Origin: Xylocopa sonorina
Taxonomy: Eukaryota > Arthropoda > Insecta > Hymenoptera > Apidae
Assembly (NCBI RefSeq): GCF_050948175.1
Contig: NW_027490266.1
Span: 372,001-436,000 of the forward strand
DNA length: 64,000 nucleotides
Reading direction: 5' to 3'
Below the pieces are notes generated by a model. That model ran no database searches. It had not been told where the DNA came from and saw only the letters and a list, made by a program, of their open reading frames with translations. Both the position numbers and the translations under genes were made by a program. Positions 38,926 to 51,909 of this stretch are shown in pieces. Every line of letters starts with the position of its first letter. The stretch's first letter is position 1.

Positions 38926-40583
38926 TGGAGATGTCTACGTATCACAGCAATAGAGTACTAATGATTCTTGAAACGAGATGTCGTATTTCACTTCTGTGTT
39001 TCGTAATAAGATATAATATTCATTGTGTAATGTTATGTATACCTCGTATGCACTTCAGAGGAATGTAAGTGCGAAATTTCCTTGCTAGGAAATAGAGTTT
39101 GCAGATGTCTACGTATCGTAGCAATAGAGTTCCAATGCTTCTTAAAACGCGATATCGCATCCTACTGCTATGTTTCATGAAAAGATATAATATTCATTAT
39201 GCAGTGTTATGTATACCACGTACTCACTTCAAAAGAGTGTAAATGCGACCCTTCCATGCTAGGAAATAGCGTTTGCAGATGTCTACGTATCGTAGCAATA
39301 GAGTTCTAATGCTTCTTAGAACGCGATATCGTTTCTCACTTCTATCTTTCATGATAAGATATAATATTCATTGCGAAGTGTCATGTATACCTCGTATTCA
39401 CTACAAAAGAATGTAAATATGACACTTCCATGCTAGGAAATATCGTTTGCAGATGTCTACGCATCGTAGCAATAGAGTTTTAATGCGTCTTAAAACGAGA
39501 TGCCGCATTTCATTTCTATGTTTCGTGATAAGGTATAATATTCATTGTGGAGTGTTATGTATACCTCGTATTCACTTCAGTGGAATGTAAGTGGAATGTA
39601 AGTGTAATGCTAGGAAATAGAGTTTGCAGATATCAACGCATATTAGCAATAGAGATCTAATGCTTCCTAAAACGCGATATAGCACCTCATTCCTATGTTT
39701 CATGATAAGATATAATATTCATTAAGAAGTGTCAATAGATTTCTAATGCTTCTTAAAACGCGATATCGCATCTCACTGCTATGTTTCATGAAAAGATATA
39801 ATATTCATTATGGAGTGTTATGTATACATCGTACTCACTTCAAAAGAGTGTAAATGCGACCCTTCCATGCTAAGAAATAGAGTTTGCAGATGTCTACGTA
39901 TCGTAGCAATAGAGTTCTAATGCTTCTTAGAACGCGATATAGCATTTCCCTTTTATGTTTCATGATAAGATATAATATTCATTGCGAAGTGTCATGTATA
40001 CCTCGTATTCACTTCAAAAGAATGTAAATAAGACACTTCCATGCTAGGAAGTAGCGTTTGCAGATGTCTACGTATCGCAGCAATAGAGTTCTGATGCTTC
40101 TTAGAACGCGATATCGCACCTCACATCTATGTTTCATGATAAGATATAATATTCATTGCGAAGTGTCATGTATACCTCGTATTCACTTCAAAAGAATGTA
40201 AATGTGACACTTCCATGCTAGGAAATAGCATTTGCAGATGTCTACGTATCGTAGCAATAGAGTTCGAGTGCGTCTTAAATCAAGATGCCGCATTTCATTT
40301 CTATGTTTCGTGATAAAATATAATATTCATTGTGGAGTGTTATGTATACCTCGTATTCACTTCAGTGGAATGCCAGTGGAATGTAAGTGTAATGCTAGGA
40401 AATAGAGTTTGCAGATGTCTACGCATATTAGCAATAGAGTTCTAATGCTTCTCAAAACGCGATATAGCACCTCATTCCTATGTCTCATGATAAGATATAA
40501 TATTCATTGCGAAGTGTCATGTATATCTCGTATTCACTTCAAAGGAATGTAAATGCGACACTTCCATGCTAGGAAATAGCGTT
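38926..40583 (+). repeat. 1658-bp HOR, dispersed copy
   Basis: Full HOR with slots at 38926, 39100, 39274, 39448, 39625, 39885, 40059, 40233 and 40410. Private changes include GCAGTGTTATG near 39200 and GATATAGCATTTCCC near 39938. It is followed by a 173-bp linker monomer at 40584-40756. Confidence 0.92.
39625..39884 (+). repeat. 260-bp hybrid monomer pair
   Basis: Same 88-bp deletion junction. This is the last occurrence, so none is present between 39885 and 64000. Confidence 0.92.
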
Positions 40584-43500
40584 TGCAGATGTCTACGTAT
40601 CGCAGCAATAGAGTTCTAATGCTTCCTAAAACGCGATATCGCATCTCTCTTCTATGTTTCATGATAAGGTATAATATTCATTGCGAAGTGTCATGTATAC
40701 CTCGTATTCACTTCAAAAGAATTAAATGCGACACTTCCTTGCTAGGAAATATTGCTTGCAGATGTCTACGTATCACAGCAATAGAGTACTAATGCTTCTT
40801 AAAACGAGATGTCGTATTTCACTTCTATGTTTCGTAATAAGATATAATATTCATTGTGTAATGTTATGTATACCTCGTATTCACTTCAGTGGAATGTAAG
40901 TGCGAAATTTCCTTGCTAGGAAATAGAGTTTGCAGATGTCTACGTATAATAGCAATATAGTTCTAATGTTTCTCAAAACGCGATATAGCACCTCATTCCT
41001 ATGTTTCATGATAAGCTATAATATTCATTGCGAAGTGTCATGTATATCTCGTATTCACATCTAATGAATGTAAATGCGGCCCTTCCATGCTAGGAAATAG
41101 CCTTTGCAGATGTCTACGTATCGTAGCAATAGAGTACTAATGCTTCTTAGAACGCGATATCGCATTTCACTTCTATGTTTCATGATAAGATATAATATTC
41201 ATTTCGAAGTGTCATGTATACCTCGTATTCACTACAAAAGAATGTAAATGCGACACTTCCTTGCAAGGAAATCTTGTTTGCAGATGTCTACGTATCACAG
41301 CAATAGAGTACTAATGCTTCTTAAAACGAGATGTCGTATTTCACTTCTATGTTTCGTAATAAGATATAATATTCATTGTGTAATGCTATGTATACCTCGT
41401 ATTCACTTCAGTGGAATGTAAGTGCGAAATTTCCTTGCTAGGAAATAGAGTTTGCAGATGTCTACGTATAATAGCAATAGAGTTCTAATGCTTCTCAAAA
41501 CGCGATATAGCACCTCATTCCTATGTTTCATGATAAGCTATAATATTCATTGCGAAGTGTCATGTATATCTCGTATTCACTTCAAAGGAATGTAAATGCG
41601 ACACATCCATGCTAGGAAATAGCGTTTGCAGCTGTCTACGTATCGTAGCAATAGAGTACTAATGCTTCTTAGAACGCGATATCGCATTTCACTTCTATGT
41701 TTCATGATAAGATATAATATTCACTGCGAAGTGTCATGTATACCTCGTATTCACTACAAAAGAATGTAAATGCGACACTTCCTTGCAAGGAAATCTTGTT
41801 TGCAGATGTCTACGTATCACAGCAATAGAGTACTAATGCTTCTTAAAACGAGATGTCGTATTTCACTTCTATGTTTCGTAATAAGATATAATATTCATTG
41901 TGTAATGATATGTATACCTCGTATTCACTTCAGTGGAATGTAAGTGCGAAATTTCCTTACTAGGAAATAGAGTTTGCAGATGTCTACGTATAATAGCAAT
42001 AGAGTTCTAATGCTTCCCAAAACGCGATATAGCACCTCATTCCTATGTTTCATGATAAGCTATAATATTCATTGCGAAGTGTCATGTATATCTCGTATTC
42101 ACTTCAAAGGAATGTAAATGCGACACTTCCATGCTAGGAAATAGCGTTTGCAGATGTCTACGTATCGCAGCAATAGAGTTCTAATGCTTCCTAAAACGCG
42201 ATATCGCATCTCTCTTCTATGTTTCATGATAAGGTATAATATTCATTGCGAAGTGTCATGTATACCTCGTATTCACTTCAAATGAATGTAAATGCGACAC
42301 TTCCATGCTAGGAAATAGCGTTTGCAGATGTCTACGTATCGTAGCAATAGAGTTCTAATGCTTCTTAAAACGCGATATCTCTTCTCACTGCTATGTTTCA
42401 TGATAAGATATAATATTCATTATGGAGTGTTATGTATACCTCGTACTCACTTCAAAAGAATGTAAATGCGACCCTTCCATGCTAGGAAATAGCCTTTGCA
42501 GATGTCTACGTATCGTAGCAATAGAGTTCTAATGCTTCGTAAAACAAGATGTCGTATTTCACTTCTATGTTTCGTAGTAAGGTATAATATTCATTGTGTA
42601 ATGTTATGTATACCTCGTATTCACTTCAGTGGAATGTAAGTGCGAAATTTCCTTGCAAGGAAATAGAGTTTGCAGATGTCTACGTATAATAGCAATATAG
42701 ATCTAATGCGTCTTAAAACGCGATATAGCACCTCATTCCTATGTTTCATGATAAGCTATAATATTCATTGCGAAGTGTCATGTATATCTCGTATTCACTT
42801 CTAATGAATGTAAATGCGACCCTTCCATGCTAGGAAATAGCCTTTGCAGATGTCTACGTATCGTAGCAATAGAGTTCTAATGCTTCTTAGAACGCGATAT
42901 CGCATTTCACTTCTATGTTTCATGATAAGATATAATATTCATTGCGAAGTGTCATGTATACCTCGTATTCACTACAAAAGAATGTAAATGCGACACTTCC
43001 ATGCTAGGAAGTAGCGTTTGCAGATGTCTACGTATCGCAGTAATAGGGTTCTAATGCTTCTTAGAACGCGATATCGCATCTCACTTCTATGTTCCATGAT
43101 AAGATATAATATTCATTGCGAAGTGTCATGTATACCTCGATTTCACTTCACAAGAATGTAAATGCGACACTTCCTTGCTAGGAAATATTGTTTGGAGATG
43201 TCTACGTATCACAGCAATAGAGTACTAATGCTTCTTAAAACGAGATGTCGTATTTCACTTCTATGTTTCGTAATAAGATATAATATTCATTGTGTAATGA
43301 TATGTATACCTCGTATTCACTTCAGTGGAATGTAAGTGCGAAATTTCCTTACTAGGAAATAGAGTTTGCAGATGTCTACGTATAATAGCAATAGAGTTCT
43401 AATGCTTCCCAAAACGCGATATAGCACCTCATTCCTATGTTTCATGATAAGCTATAATATTCATTGCGAAGTGTCATGTATATCTCGTATTCACTTCAAA

Positions 43501-44062
43501 GGAATGTAAATGCGACACTTCCATGCTAGGAAATAGCGTTTGCAGATGTCTACGTATCGCAGCAATAGAGTTCTAATGCTTCCTAAAACGCGATATCGCA
43601 TCTCTCTTCTATGTTTCATGATAAGGTATAATATTCATTGCGAAGTGTCATGTATACCTCGTATTCACTTCAAATGAATGTAAATGCGACACTTCCATGC
43701 TAGGAAATAGCGTTTGCAGATGTCTACGTATCGTAGCAATAGAGTTCTAATGCTTCTTAAAACGCGATATCGCTTCTCACTGCTATGTTTCATGATAAGA
43801 TATAATATTCATTATGGAGTGTTATGTATACCTCGTACTCACTTCAAAAGAATGTAAATGCGACCCTTCCATGCTAGGAAATAGCCTTTGCAGATGTCTA
43901 CGTATCGTAGCAATAGAGTTCTAATGCTTCTCAAAACGCGATATAGCACCTCATTCCTATGTTTCATGAGAAGATATAATATTCATTATGGAGTGTTATG
44001 TATACCTCGTACTCACTTCAAAAGTATGTAAATGCGACCCTTCCATCCTAGGAAATAGCGTT
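40584..44062 (+). repeat. Linker plus super-unit 5 opening block
   Basis: Linker monomer 40584-40756 has the 1-bp deletion AAGAATTAAATG, as at 16034-16206. From 40757 the opening block matches 30830 onward at offset 9927, including the three-monomer segment 41279-41800. From about 42497 it follows the 10023-10718 type order. A composite TGGAG monomer at 43193 then returns to the 41801 type, giving a second pass through the same monomer series (41801-42496 and 43193-43888). Confidence 0.78.
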
Positions 44063-46672
44063 TGCAGATGTCTACGTATCGTAGCAATAGAGTTCTAATG
44101 CCTCTTAGAACGCGATATCGCATCTCACTTTTATGTTTCATGATAAGATATAATATTCATTGCGAAGTGTCATGTATACCTCGTATTCACTTCAAAAGAA
44201 TGTAAATGCGACACTTCCATGCTAGGAAATAGCGTTTGCAGATGCCTACGTATCGTAGCAATAGAGTTCTAATGCTTCTTAAAACGCGATATCGCATCTC
44301 ACTGCTATGTTTCATGATAAGATATAATATTCATTATGGAGTGATATGTATACCTCGTACTCACTTCAAAAGAATGTAAATGCGACCCTTCCATGCTAGG
44401 GAATAGCCTTTGCAGATGTTTACGTATCGTAGCAATAGAGTTCCAATGCTTCCTAAAACGCGATATCGCATCTCCCTTCTATGTTTCATGATAAGGTATA
44501 ATATTCATTGCGAAGTGTAATGTATACCTCGTATTCACTTCAAATGAATGTAAATGCGACACTTCCATGCTAGGAAATAGCGTTTGCAGATGTCTACGTA
44601 TCGTAGCAATAGAGATCTAATGCTTCTTAAAACGCGATATCGCATCTCATTCCTATGTTTCATGATAAGATATAATAATCATTGCGAAGTGTCATGTATA
44701 TCTCGTATTCACTTCAAACGAATGTAAATGCGAAACTTCCATGCTAGGAAATAGCGTTTGCAGACGTCTACGTATCGTAGCAATAGAGTTCTAATGCTTC
44801 TTAAAACGAGATGCCTCATTTCATTTCTATGTTCCGTGATAAGATATAATATTCATTGTGGAGTGTCATGTATACCTCGTATTTACATCAAAAGAATGTA
44901 AATGCGACACTTCCATGCTAGGAAATAGCGTTTGCAGATGTCTACGTATCGTAGCAATAGAGTTCCAATGCTTCTCAAAACGCGATATAGCACCTCATTC
45001 CTATGTTTCATGATAAGATATAATATTCATTGCGAAGTGTCATGTATATCTCGTATTCACATCAAAAGAATGTAAATGCGACACTTCCATGCTAGGAAAT
45101 AGCGTTTGCAGATTTCTACGTATCGCAGCAATAGAGTTCCAATGCTTCCTAAAACGCGATATCGCATCTCCCTTCTATGTTTCATGATAAGGTATAATAT
45201 TCATTGCGAAGTGTCATGTATATCTCGTATTCACTTCAAACGAATGTAAATGCGAAACTTCCATGCTAGGAAATAGCGTTTGCAGACGTCTACGTATCGT
45301 AGCAATAGAGTTCTAATGCTTCTCAAAACGCGATATAGCACCTCATTCCTATGTTTCATGAGAAGATATAATATTCATTATGGAGTGTTATGTATACCTC
45401 GTACTCACTTCAAAAGAATGTAAATGCGACCCTTCCATCCTAGGAAATAGCGTTTGCAGATGTCTACGTATCGTAGCAATAGAGTTCTAATGCTGCTTAG
45501 AACGCGATATCGCATCTCACATCTATGTTTCATGATAAGATATAATATTCATTGCGAAGTGTCATGTATACCTCGTATTCACTTCAAAAGAACGTAAATA
45601 AGACACTTCCATGCTAGGAAATAGCGTTTGCAGATGTCTACGTATCGTAGCAATAGAGTTCTAATGCTCCTTAAAACGCGATATCGCATCTCACATCTAT
45701 GTTTCATGATAAGATATAATATTCATTGCGAAGTGTCATGTATACCTCGTATTCACTTCAAAAGAATGTAAATGCGACACTTCCATGCTAGGAAATAGCG
45801 TTTGCAGATGTCTACGTATCGTAGCAATAGAGATCTAATGCTTCTTAAAACGCGATATCGCTTCTCTCATCTATGTTTCATGATAACGTATAATATTCAA
45901 TGCGAAGCGTCATGTACACCTCGTATTCACTTCAAATGAATGTAAATGCGACACTTCCATGCTAGGAAATAGCGTTTGCAGATGTCTACGTATCGTAGCA
46001 ATAGAGTTCTAATGCTTCTTAAAACGAGATGCCTCATTTCATTTCTATGTTCCGTGATAAGATATAATATTCATTGTGGAGTGTCATGTATACCTCGTAT
46101 TTACATCAAAAGAATGTAAATGCGACACTTCCATGCTAGGAAATAGCGTTTGCAGATGTCTACGTATCGTAGCAATAGAGTTCTAATGCTTCTCAAAACG
46201 CGATATAGCACCTCATTCCTATGTTTCATGATAAGATATAATATTCATTGCGAAGTGTCATGTATATCTCGTATTCACATCAAAAGAATGTAAATGCGAC
46301 ACTTCCATGCTAGGAAATAGCGTTTGCAGATTTCTACGTATCGCAGCAATAGAGTTCCAATGCTTCCTAAAACGCGATATCGCATCTCCCTTCTATGTTT
46401 CATGATAAGGTATAATATTCATTGCGAAGTGTCATGTATACCTCGTATTCACTTCAAATGCATGTAAATGCGGCACTTCCATGCTAGGAAATAACGTTTG
46501 CAGATGTCTACGTATCGTAGCAATAGAGTTCTAATGCTTCTTAAAACGCGATATCGCATCTCACTGCTATGTTTCATGATAAGATATAATATTCATTATG
46601 GAGTGATATGTATACCTCGTACTCACTTCAAAAGAATGTAAATGCGACCCTTCCATGCTAGGGAATAGCCTT
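44063..46672 (+). repeat. Mosaic of 24.7-26.5 kb-type monomers
   Basis: Fifteen 174-bp monomers. 44063-44932 matches 24733-25602. Later monomers match 25429-26298 types (CTGCTTAGAACG, AACGTATAATATTC, CGTATTTACATC), and 45107 and 46325 carry the TGCAGATTTC marker. The order is shuffled relative to the earlier block, with the ATTTACATC monomer appearing at both 44759 and 45977. Confidence 0.75.
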
Positions 46673-48948
46673 TGCAGATGTCTACGTATCGTAGCAATAG
46701 AGTTCTAATGCCTCTTAGAACGCGATATCGCATCTCACATCTATGTTTCATAATAAGATATAATATTCATTGCGAAGTGTCATGCATATCTCGAATTCTC
46801 TTCAAAAGAATGTAAATGCGACAATTCCATGCTAGGAAATAGCGTTTGCAGATGTCTACGTATCGCAGCAATAGGGTTCTAATGCTTCTTAAAACGAGAT
46901 GTCGTATTTCACTTTTATGTTTCGTAGTAAGATATAATATTCATTGTGTAATGTTATGTATACCTCGTATTCACTTCAGTGGAAGGTAAGTGCGAAATTT
47001 CCTAGCTAGGAAATAGCCTTTGCAGATGTCTACGTATCGTAGCTATAGAGTTCTAATGCTTCTCAAAACGCGATATAGCACCTCATTCCTATGTTTCATG
47101 ATAAGATATAATATTCATTGCGAAGTGTCATGCATATCTCGTATTCACTTCAAAAGAATGTAAATGCGACAATTCCATGCTAGGAAATAGCGTTTGCAGA
47201 TGTCTACGTATCGTAGCAATAGAGTTCTAATGCTTCTTAAAACGCGATATCGCATCTCACTGCTATGTTTCATGAAAGGATATAATATTCATTATGGAGT
47301 GTTATGTATACCTCGTACTCACTTCAAAAGAGTGTAAATGCGACCCTTCCATGCTAGGAAATAGCGTTTGCAGATGTCTACGTATCGTAGCAATAGAGTT
47401 CAAATGCTTCTTAGAACGCGATATCGCATCTCACTTCTATGCTTCATGATAAGATATAATATTCATTGCGAAGTGTCGTGTATACCTCGTATTCACTTCA
47501 AAAGAATGCAAATAAGACACTTCCATGCTAGGAAATAGCGTTTGCAGATGTATACGTATCGTAGCAATAGAGTTCTAATGCGTCTTAAAACGAGATGCCG
47601 CATTTCATTTCTATGTTTCGTGATAAGATATAATATTCATTGTGGAGTGTTATGTATACCTCGTATTCACTTCAGTGGAATGTAAGTGGAATGTAAGTGG
47701 AATGTAAGTGTAATGCTAGGAAATAGAGTTTGTAGATGTCTACGCATATTAGCAATAGAGTTCTAATGCTTCTCAAAACGCGATATAGCACCTCATTCCT
47801 ATGTTTCATGATAAGATATAATATTCATTGCGAAGTGTCATGCATATCTTGTATTCACTTCAAAAGAATGTAAATGCGACACTTCCATGCTAGGAAATAG
47901 CGTTTGCAGATGTCTACGTATCGCAGCAATAGAGTTTTAATGCTTCCTAAAACGCGATATCGCACCTCTCTTCTATGTTTCATGATAAGGTATAATATTC
48001 ATTGCGAAGTGTCATGTATACCTCGTATTCACTTCAAAAGAATATAAATGCGACACTTCCTTGCTAGGAAATATTGTTTGCAGATGTCTACGTATCACAA
48101 CAATAGAGTACTAATGCTTCTTAAAACGAGATGTCGTATTTCGCTTCCATGTTTCTTAATAAGATATAATATTCATTGTGTAATGTTATGTATACCTCGT
48201 ATTCACTTCAGTGGAATGTAAGTGCGAAATTTCCTTGCTAGGAAATAGAGTTTGCAGATGTCTACGTATAATAGCAATAGAGTTCTAATGCTTCTCAAAA
48301 CGCGATATAGCACCTCATTCCTATGTTTCATGATAAGCTATAATATTCATTGCGAAGTGTCATGTGTATCTCGTATTCACTTCAAAAGAATGTAAATGCG
48401 ACACTTCCATGCTAGGAAATAGCGTTTGCAGATGTCTACGTATCGCAGCAATAGAGTTCTAATGCGTCCTAAAACGCGATATGGCATCTCTCTTCTATGT
48501 TTCATGATAAGGTATAATATTCATTGCGAAGTGTCATGTATACCTCGTACTCACTTCAAAAGAATGTAAATGCGACCCTTCCATGCTAGGAAATAGCCTT
48601 TGCAGATGTCTACGTATCGTAGCTATAGAGTTCTAATGCTTCTCAAACCGCGATATAGCACCTCATTCCTATGTTTCATGATAAGATATAATATTCATTG
48701 CGAAGTATCATGTATACCTCGATTTCACTTCACAAGAATGTAAATGCGACACTTCCTTGCTAGGAAATATTGTTTGGAGATGTCTACGTATCACAGCAAT
48801 AGAGTAATAATGCTTCTTAAAACGAGATGTCGTATTTCATTTCTATGTTTCGTAATAAGATATAATACTCGTTGTGTAACGTTATGTATACCTCGTATTC
48901 ACTTCAGTCGAATGTAAGTGCCACATGTCCATGCTAGGAAATAGAGTT
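46673..48948 (+). repeat. Diverged monomer segment
   Basis: About thirteen monomers with more private substitutions than the flanking blocks: CATGCATATC (46781, 47130), AGCTATAGAG (47041, 48621), TTCTTAATAAG near 48151, CATGTGTATC near 48361 and AATACTCGTTG near 48865. It contains the only 188-bp monomer. No long near-identical partner was found elsewhere in the window. Confidence 0.72.
47543..47730 (+). repeat. 188-bp monomer with 11-bp triplication
   Basis: GTGGAATGTAA is present three times in tandem at 47675-47685, 47686-47696 and 47697-47707, followed by GTGTAATGC. The monomer is exactly 11 bp longer than the 177-bp form, so one more copy was added to the duplicated motif. The next monomer opens TGTAGATG. 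Confidence 0.93.
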
Positions 48949-51909
48949 TGCAGATGTCTACGCATATTAGCAATAGTGTTCTAATGCTTCTCAAAACGCG
49001 ATATAGCACCTCATTCCTATGTTTCATGATAAGATATAATATTCATTGCGAAGTGTCATGTACATCTCGTATTCACTTCAAAAGAATGTAAATGCGACAC
49101 TTCCATGCGAGGAAATAGCGTATGCAGATGTCTAAGTATCGTAGCAATAGAGTTCTAATGCTTCTTAGAACGCGATATCGCATCTGACTTGTATGTTTCA
49201 TGATAAGATATAATATTCATTGCGAAGTGTCATATATACCTCGTATTCACTTCAAAAGAATGTAAATGCGACACTTCCATGCTAGGAAATAGTGTTTGCA
49301 GATGTCTACGTATCGTAGCAATAGGGTTCTAATGCTTCTTAGAACGCAATATCGCATCTCACTTCTATGTTCCATGATAAGATATAATATTCATTGCGAC
49401 GTGTCATGTATACCTCGATTTCACTTCACAAGTATGTAAATGCGACACTTCCTTGCTAGGAAATATTGTTTGCAGATGTCTACGTATCACAGCAATAGAG
49501 TTCTAATGCTCCCTAAAATGCGATATCGCACCTCTCTTCTATGTTTCATGATAAGATATAATATTCAGTGCGAAGTGTCGTGTATACCTCGTATTCACTT
49601 CAAAAGAATGTAAATAAGACACTTCCATGCTAGGAAATAGCGTTTGCAGATGTCTACGTATCGTAGCAATAGTGTTCTGATGCTTCTTAGAACGCGATAT
49701 CGCATCTCACATCTATGTTTCATGATAAGATATAATATTCATTGCGATGTGTCATGTATACCTCGTATTCACTTCAAAAGAATGTAAATATGACACTTCC
49801 ATGCTAGGAAATAGCATTTGCAGATGTCTACGTATCGTAGCAATAGAGTTCGTGTGCGTCTTAAAACGAGATGCCGCATTTCATTTCTATGTTTCGTGAT
49901 AAGATATAATATTCATTGTGGAGTGTTATGTATACCTCGTATTCACTTCAGTGCAATGCCAGTGGAATGTAAGTGTAATGCTAGGAAATAGAATTTGCAG
50001 ATGTCTACGCATATTAGCAATAGAGTTCTAATGCTTCTCAAAACGCGATATAGCACCTCATTCCTATGTCTCATGATAAGATATAATATTCATTGCGAAG
50101 TGTCATGTATATCTCGTATTCACTTCAAAGGAATGTAAATGCGACACTTCCATGCTAGGAAGTAGCGTTTGCAGATGTCTACGTATCGCAGCAATAGAGT
50201 TCTAAAGCTTCCTAAAACGCGATATCGCATCTCTCTTCTATGTTTCATGATAAGGTATAATATTCATTGCGAAGTGTCATTTATACCTCGTATTCACTTC
50301 AAATGAATGTAAATGCAACACTTCCATGCTAGGAAATAGCGTTCGCAGATGTCTACGTATCGTAGCAATAGAGTTCTAATGCTTCTTAAAACGCGATATC
50401 GCTTCTCACTGCTATGTTTCATGATAAGATATAATATTCATTATGGAGTGTTATGTATACCTCGTACTCACTTCAAAAGAATGTAAATGCGACCCTTCCA
50501 TGCTAGGAAATAGCCTTTGCAGATGTCTACGTATCGTAGCAATAGTGTTCTAATGCTTCGTAAAACGAGATGTCGTATTTCTCTTCTATGTTTCGTAATA
50601 AGATATAATATTCATTGTGTAATGTTATGTATACCTCGTATTCACTTCAGTGGAATGTAAGTGCAAAATTTCCTTGCTAGGAAATAGAGTTTGCAGATGT
50701 CTACGTATAATAGCAATAGAGTTCTAATGCTTCTCAAAACGCGATATAGCACCTCATTCCTATGTTTCATGATAAAATATAATATTCATTGCGAAGTGTC
50801 ATGTATACCTCGTATTCACTTCAAATGAATGTAAATGCGACACTTCCATGCTAGGAAATAGCGTTTGCAGATGTCTACGTATCGTAGCAATAGAGTTCTA
50901 ATGCTTCTTAAAACGCGATATCGCTTCTCACTGCTATGTTTCATGATAAGATATAATATTCATTATGGAGTGTTATGTATACCTCGTACTCACTTCAAAA
51001 GAATGTAAATGCGACCCTTCCATGCTATGAAATAGCCTTTGCAGATGTCTACGTATCGTAGCAATAGAGTACTAATGCTTCTTAAAACGAGATGTCGTAT
51101 TTCACTTCTATGTTCCATGATAAGATATAATATTCATTGCGAAGTGTCATGTATACCTCGATTTCACTTCACAAGAATGTAAATGCGACACTTCCTTGCT
51201 AGGAAATATTGTTTGGAGATGTCTACGTATCACAGCAATAGAGTACTAATGATTCTTGAAACGAGATGTCGTATTTCATTTCTATGTTTCGTAATAAGGT
51301 ATAATATTCATTGTGTAATGTTATGTATACCTCGTATTCACTTCAGTGGAATGTAAGTGCGAAATTTCCTTGCTAGGAAATAGAGTTTGCAGATGTCTAC
51401 GTATAATAGCAATATAGTTCTAATGCGTCTCAAAACGCGATATAGCACCTCATTCCTATGTTTCATGAAAAGCTATAATATTCATTGCGAAGTGTCATGT
51501 ATATCTCGTATTCACTTCTAATGAATGTAAATGCGACCCTTCCATGCTAGGAAATAGCCTTTGCAGATGTCTACGTATCGTAGCAATAGAGTTCTAATGC
51601 TTCTTAGAACGCGATATCGCATTTCACTTCTATGTTTCACGATAAGATATAATATTCATTGCGAAGTGTCATGTATACCTCGTATTCACTACAAAAGAAT
51701 GTAAATGCGACACTTCCATGCTAGGAAGTAGCGTTTGCAGATGTCTACGTATCGCAGCAATAGGGTTCTAATGCTTCTTAGAACGCGATATCGCATCTCA
51801 CTTCTATGTTCCATGATAAGATATAATATTCATTGCGAAGTGTCATGTATACCTCGATTTCACTTCACAAGAATGTAAATGCGACACTTCCTTGCTAGGA
51901 AATAGAGTT
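48949..51909 (+). repeat. 2961-bp tandem duplication, copy a
   Basis: Seventeen monomers (sixteen of 174 bp and one of 177 bp at 49819-49995), repeated directly at 51910. Every private marker I checked is shared: GTACATCTCG, TATGCAGATGTCTAAG, GAACGCAATATCG, CGACGTGTC, TTTATACCTCG, AATGCAACAC, GTTCGCAG, ATGCTATGAAATAG and CATGAAAAGC. Confidence 0.93.
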
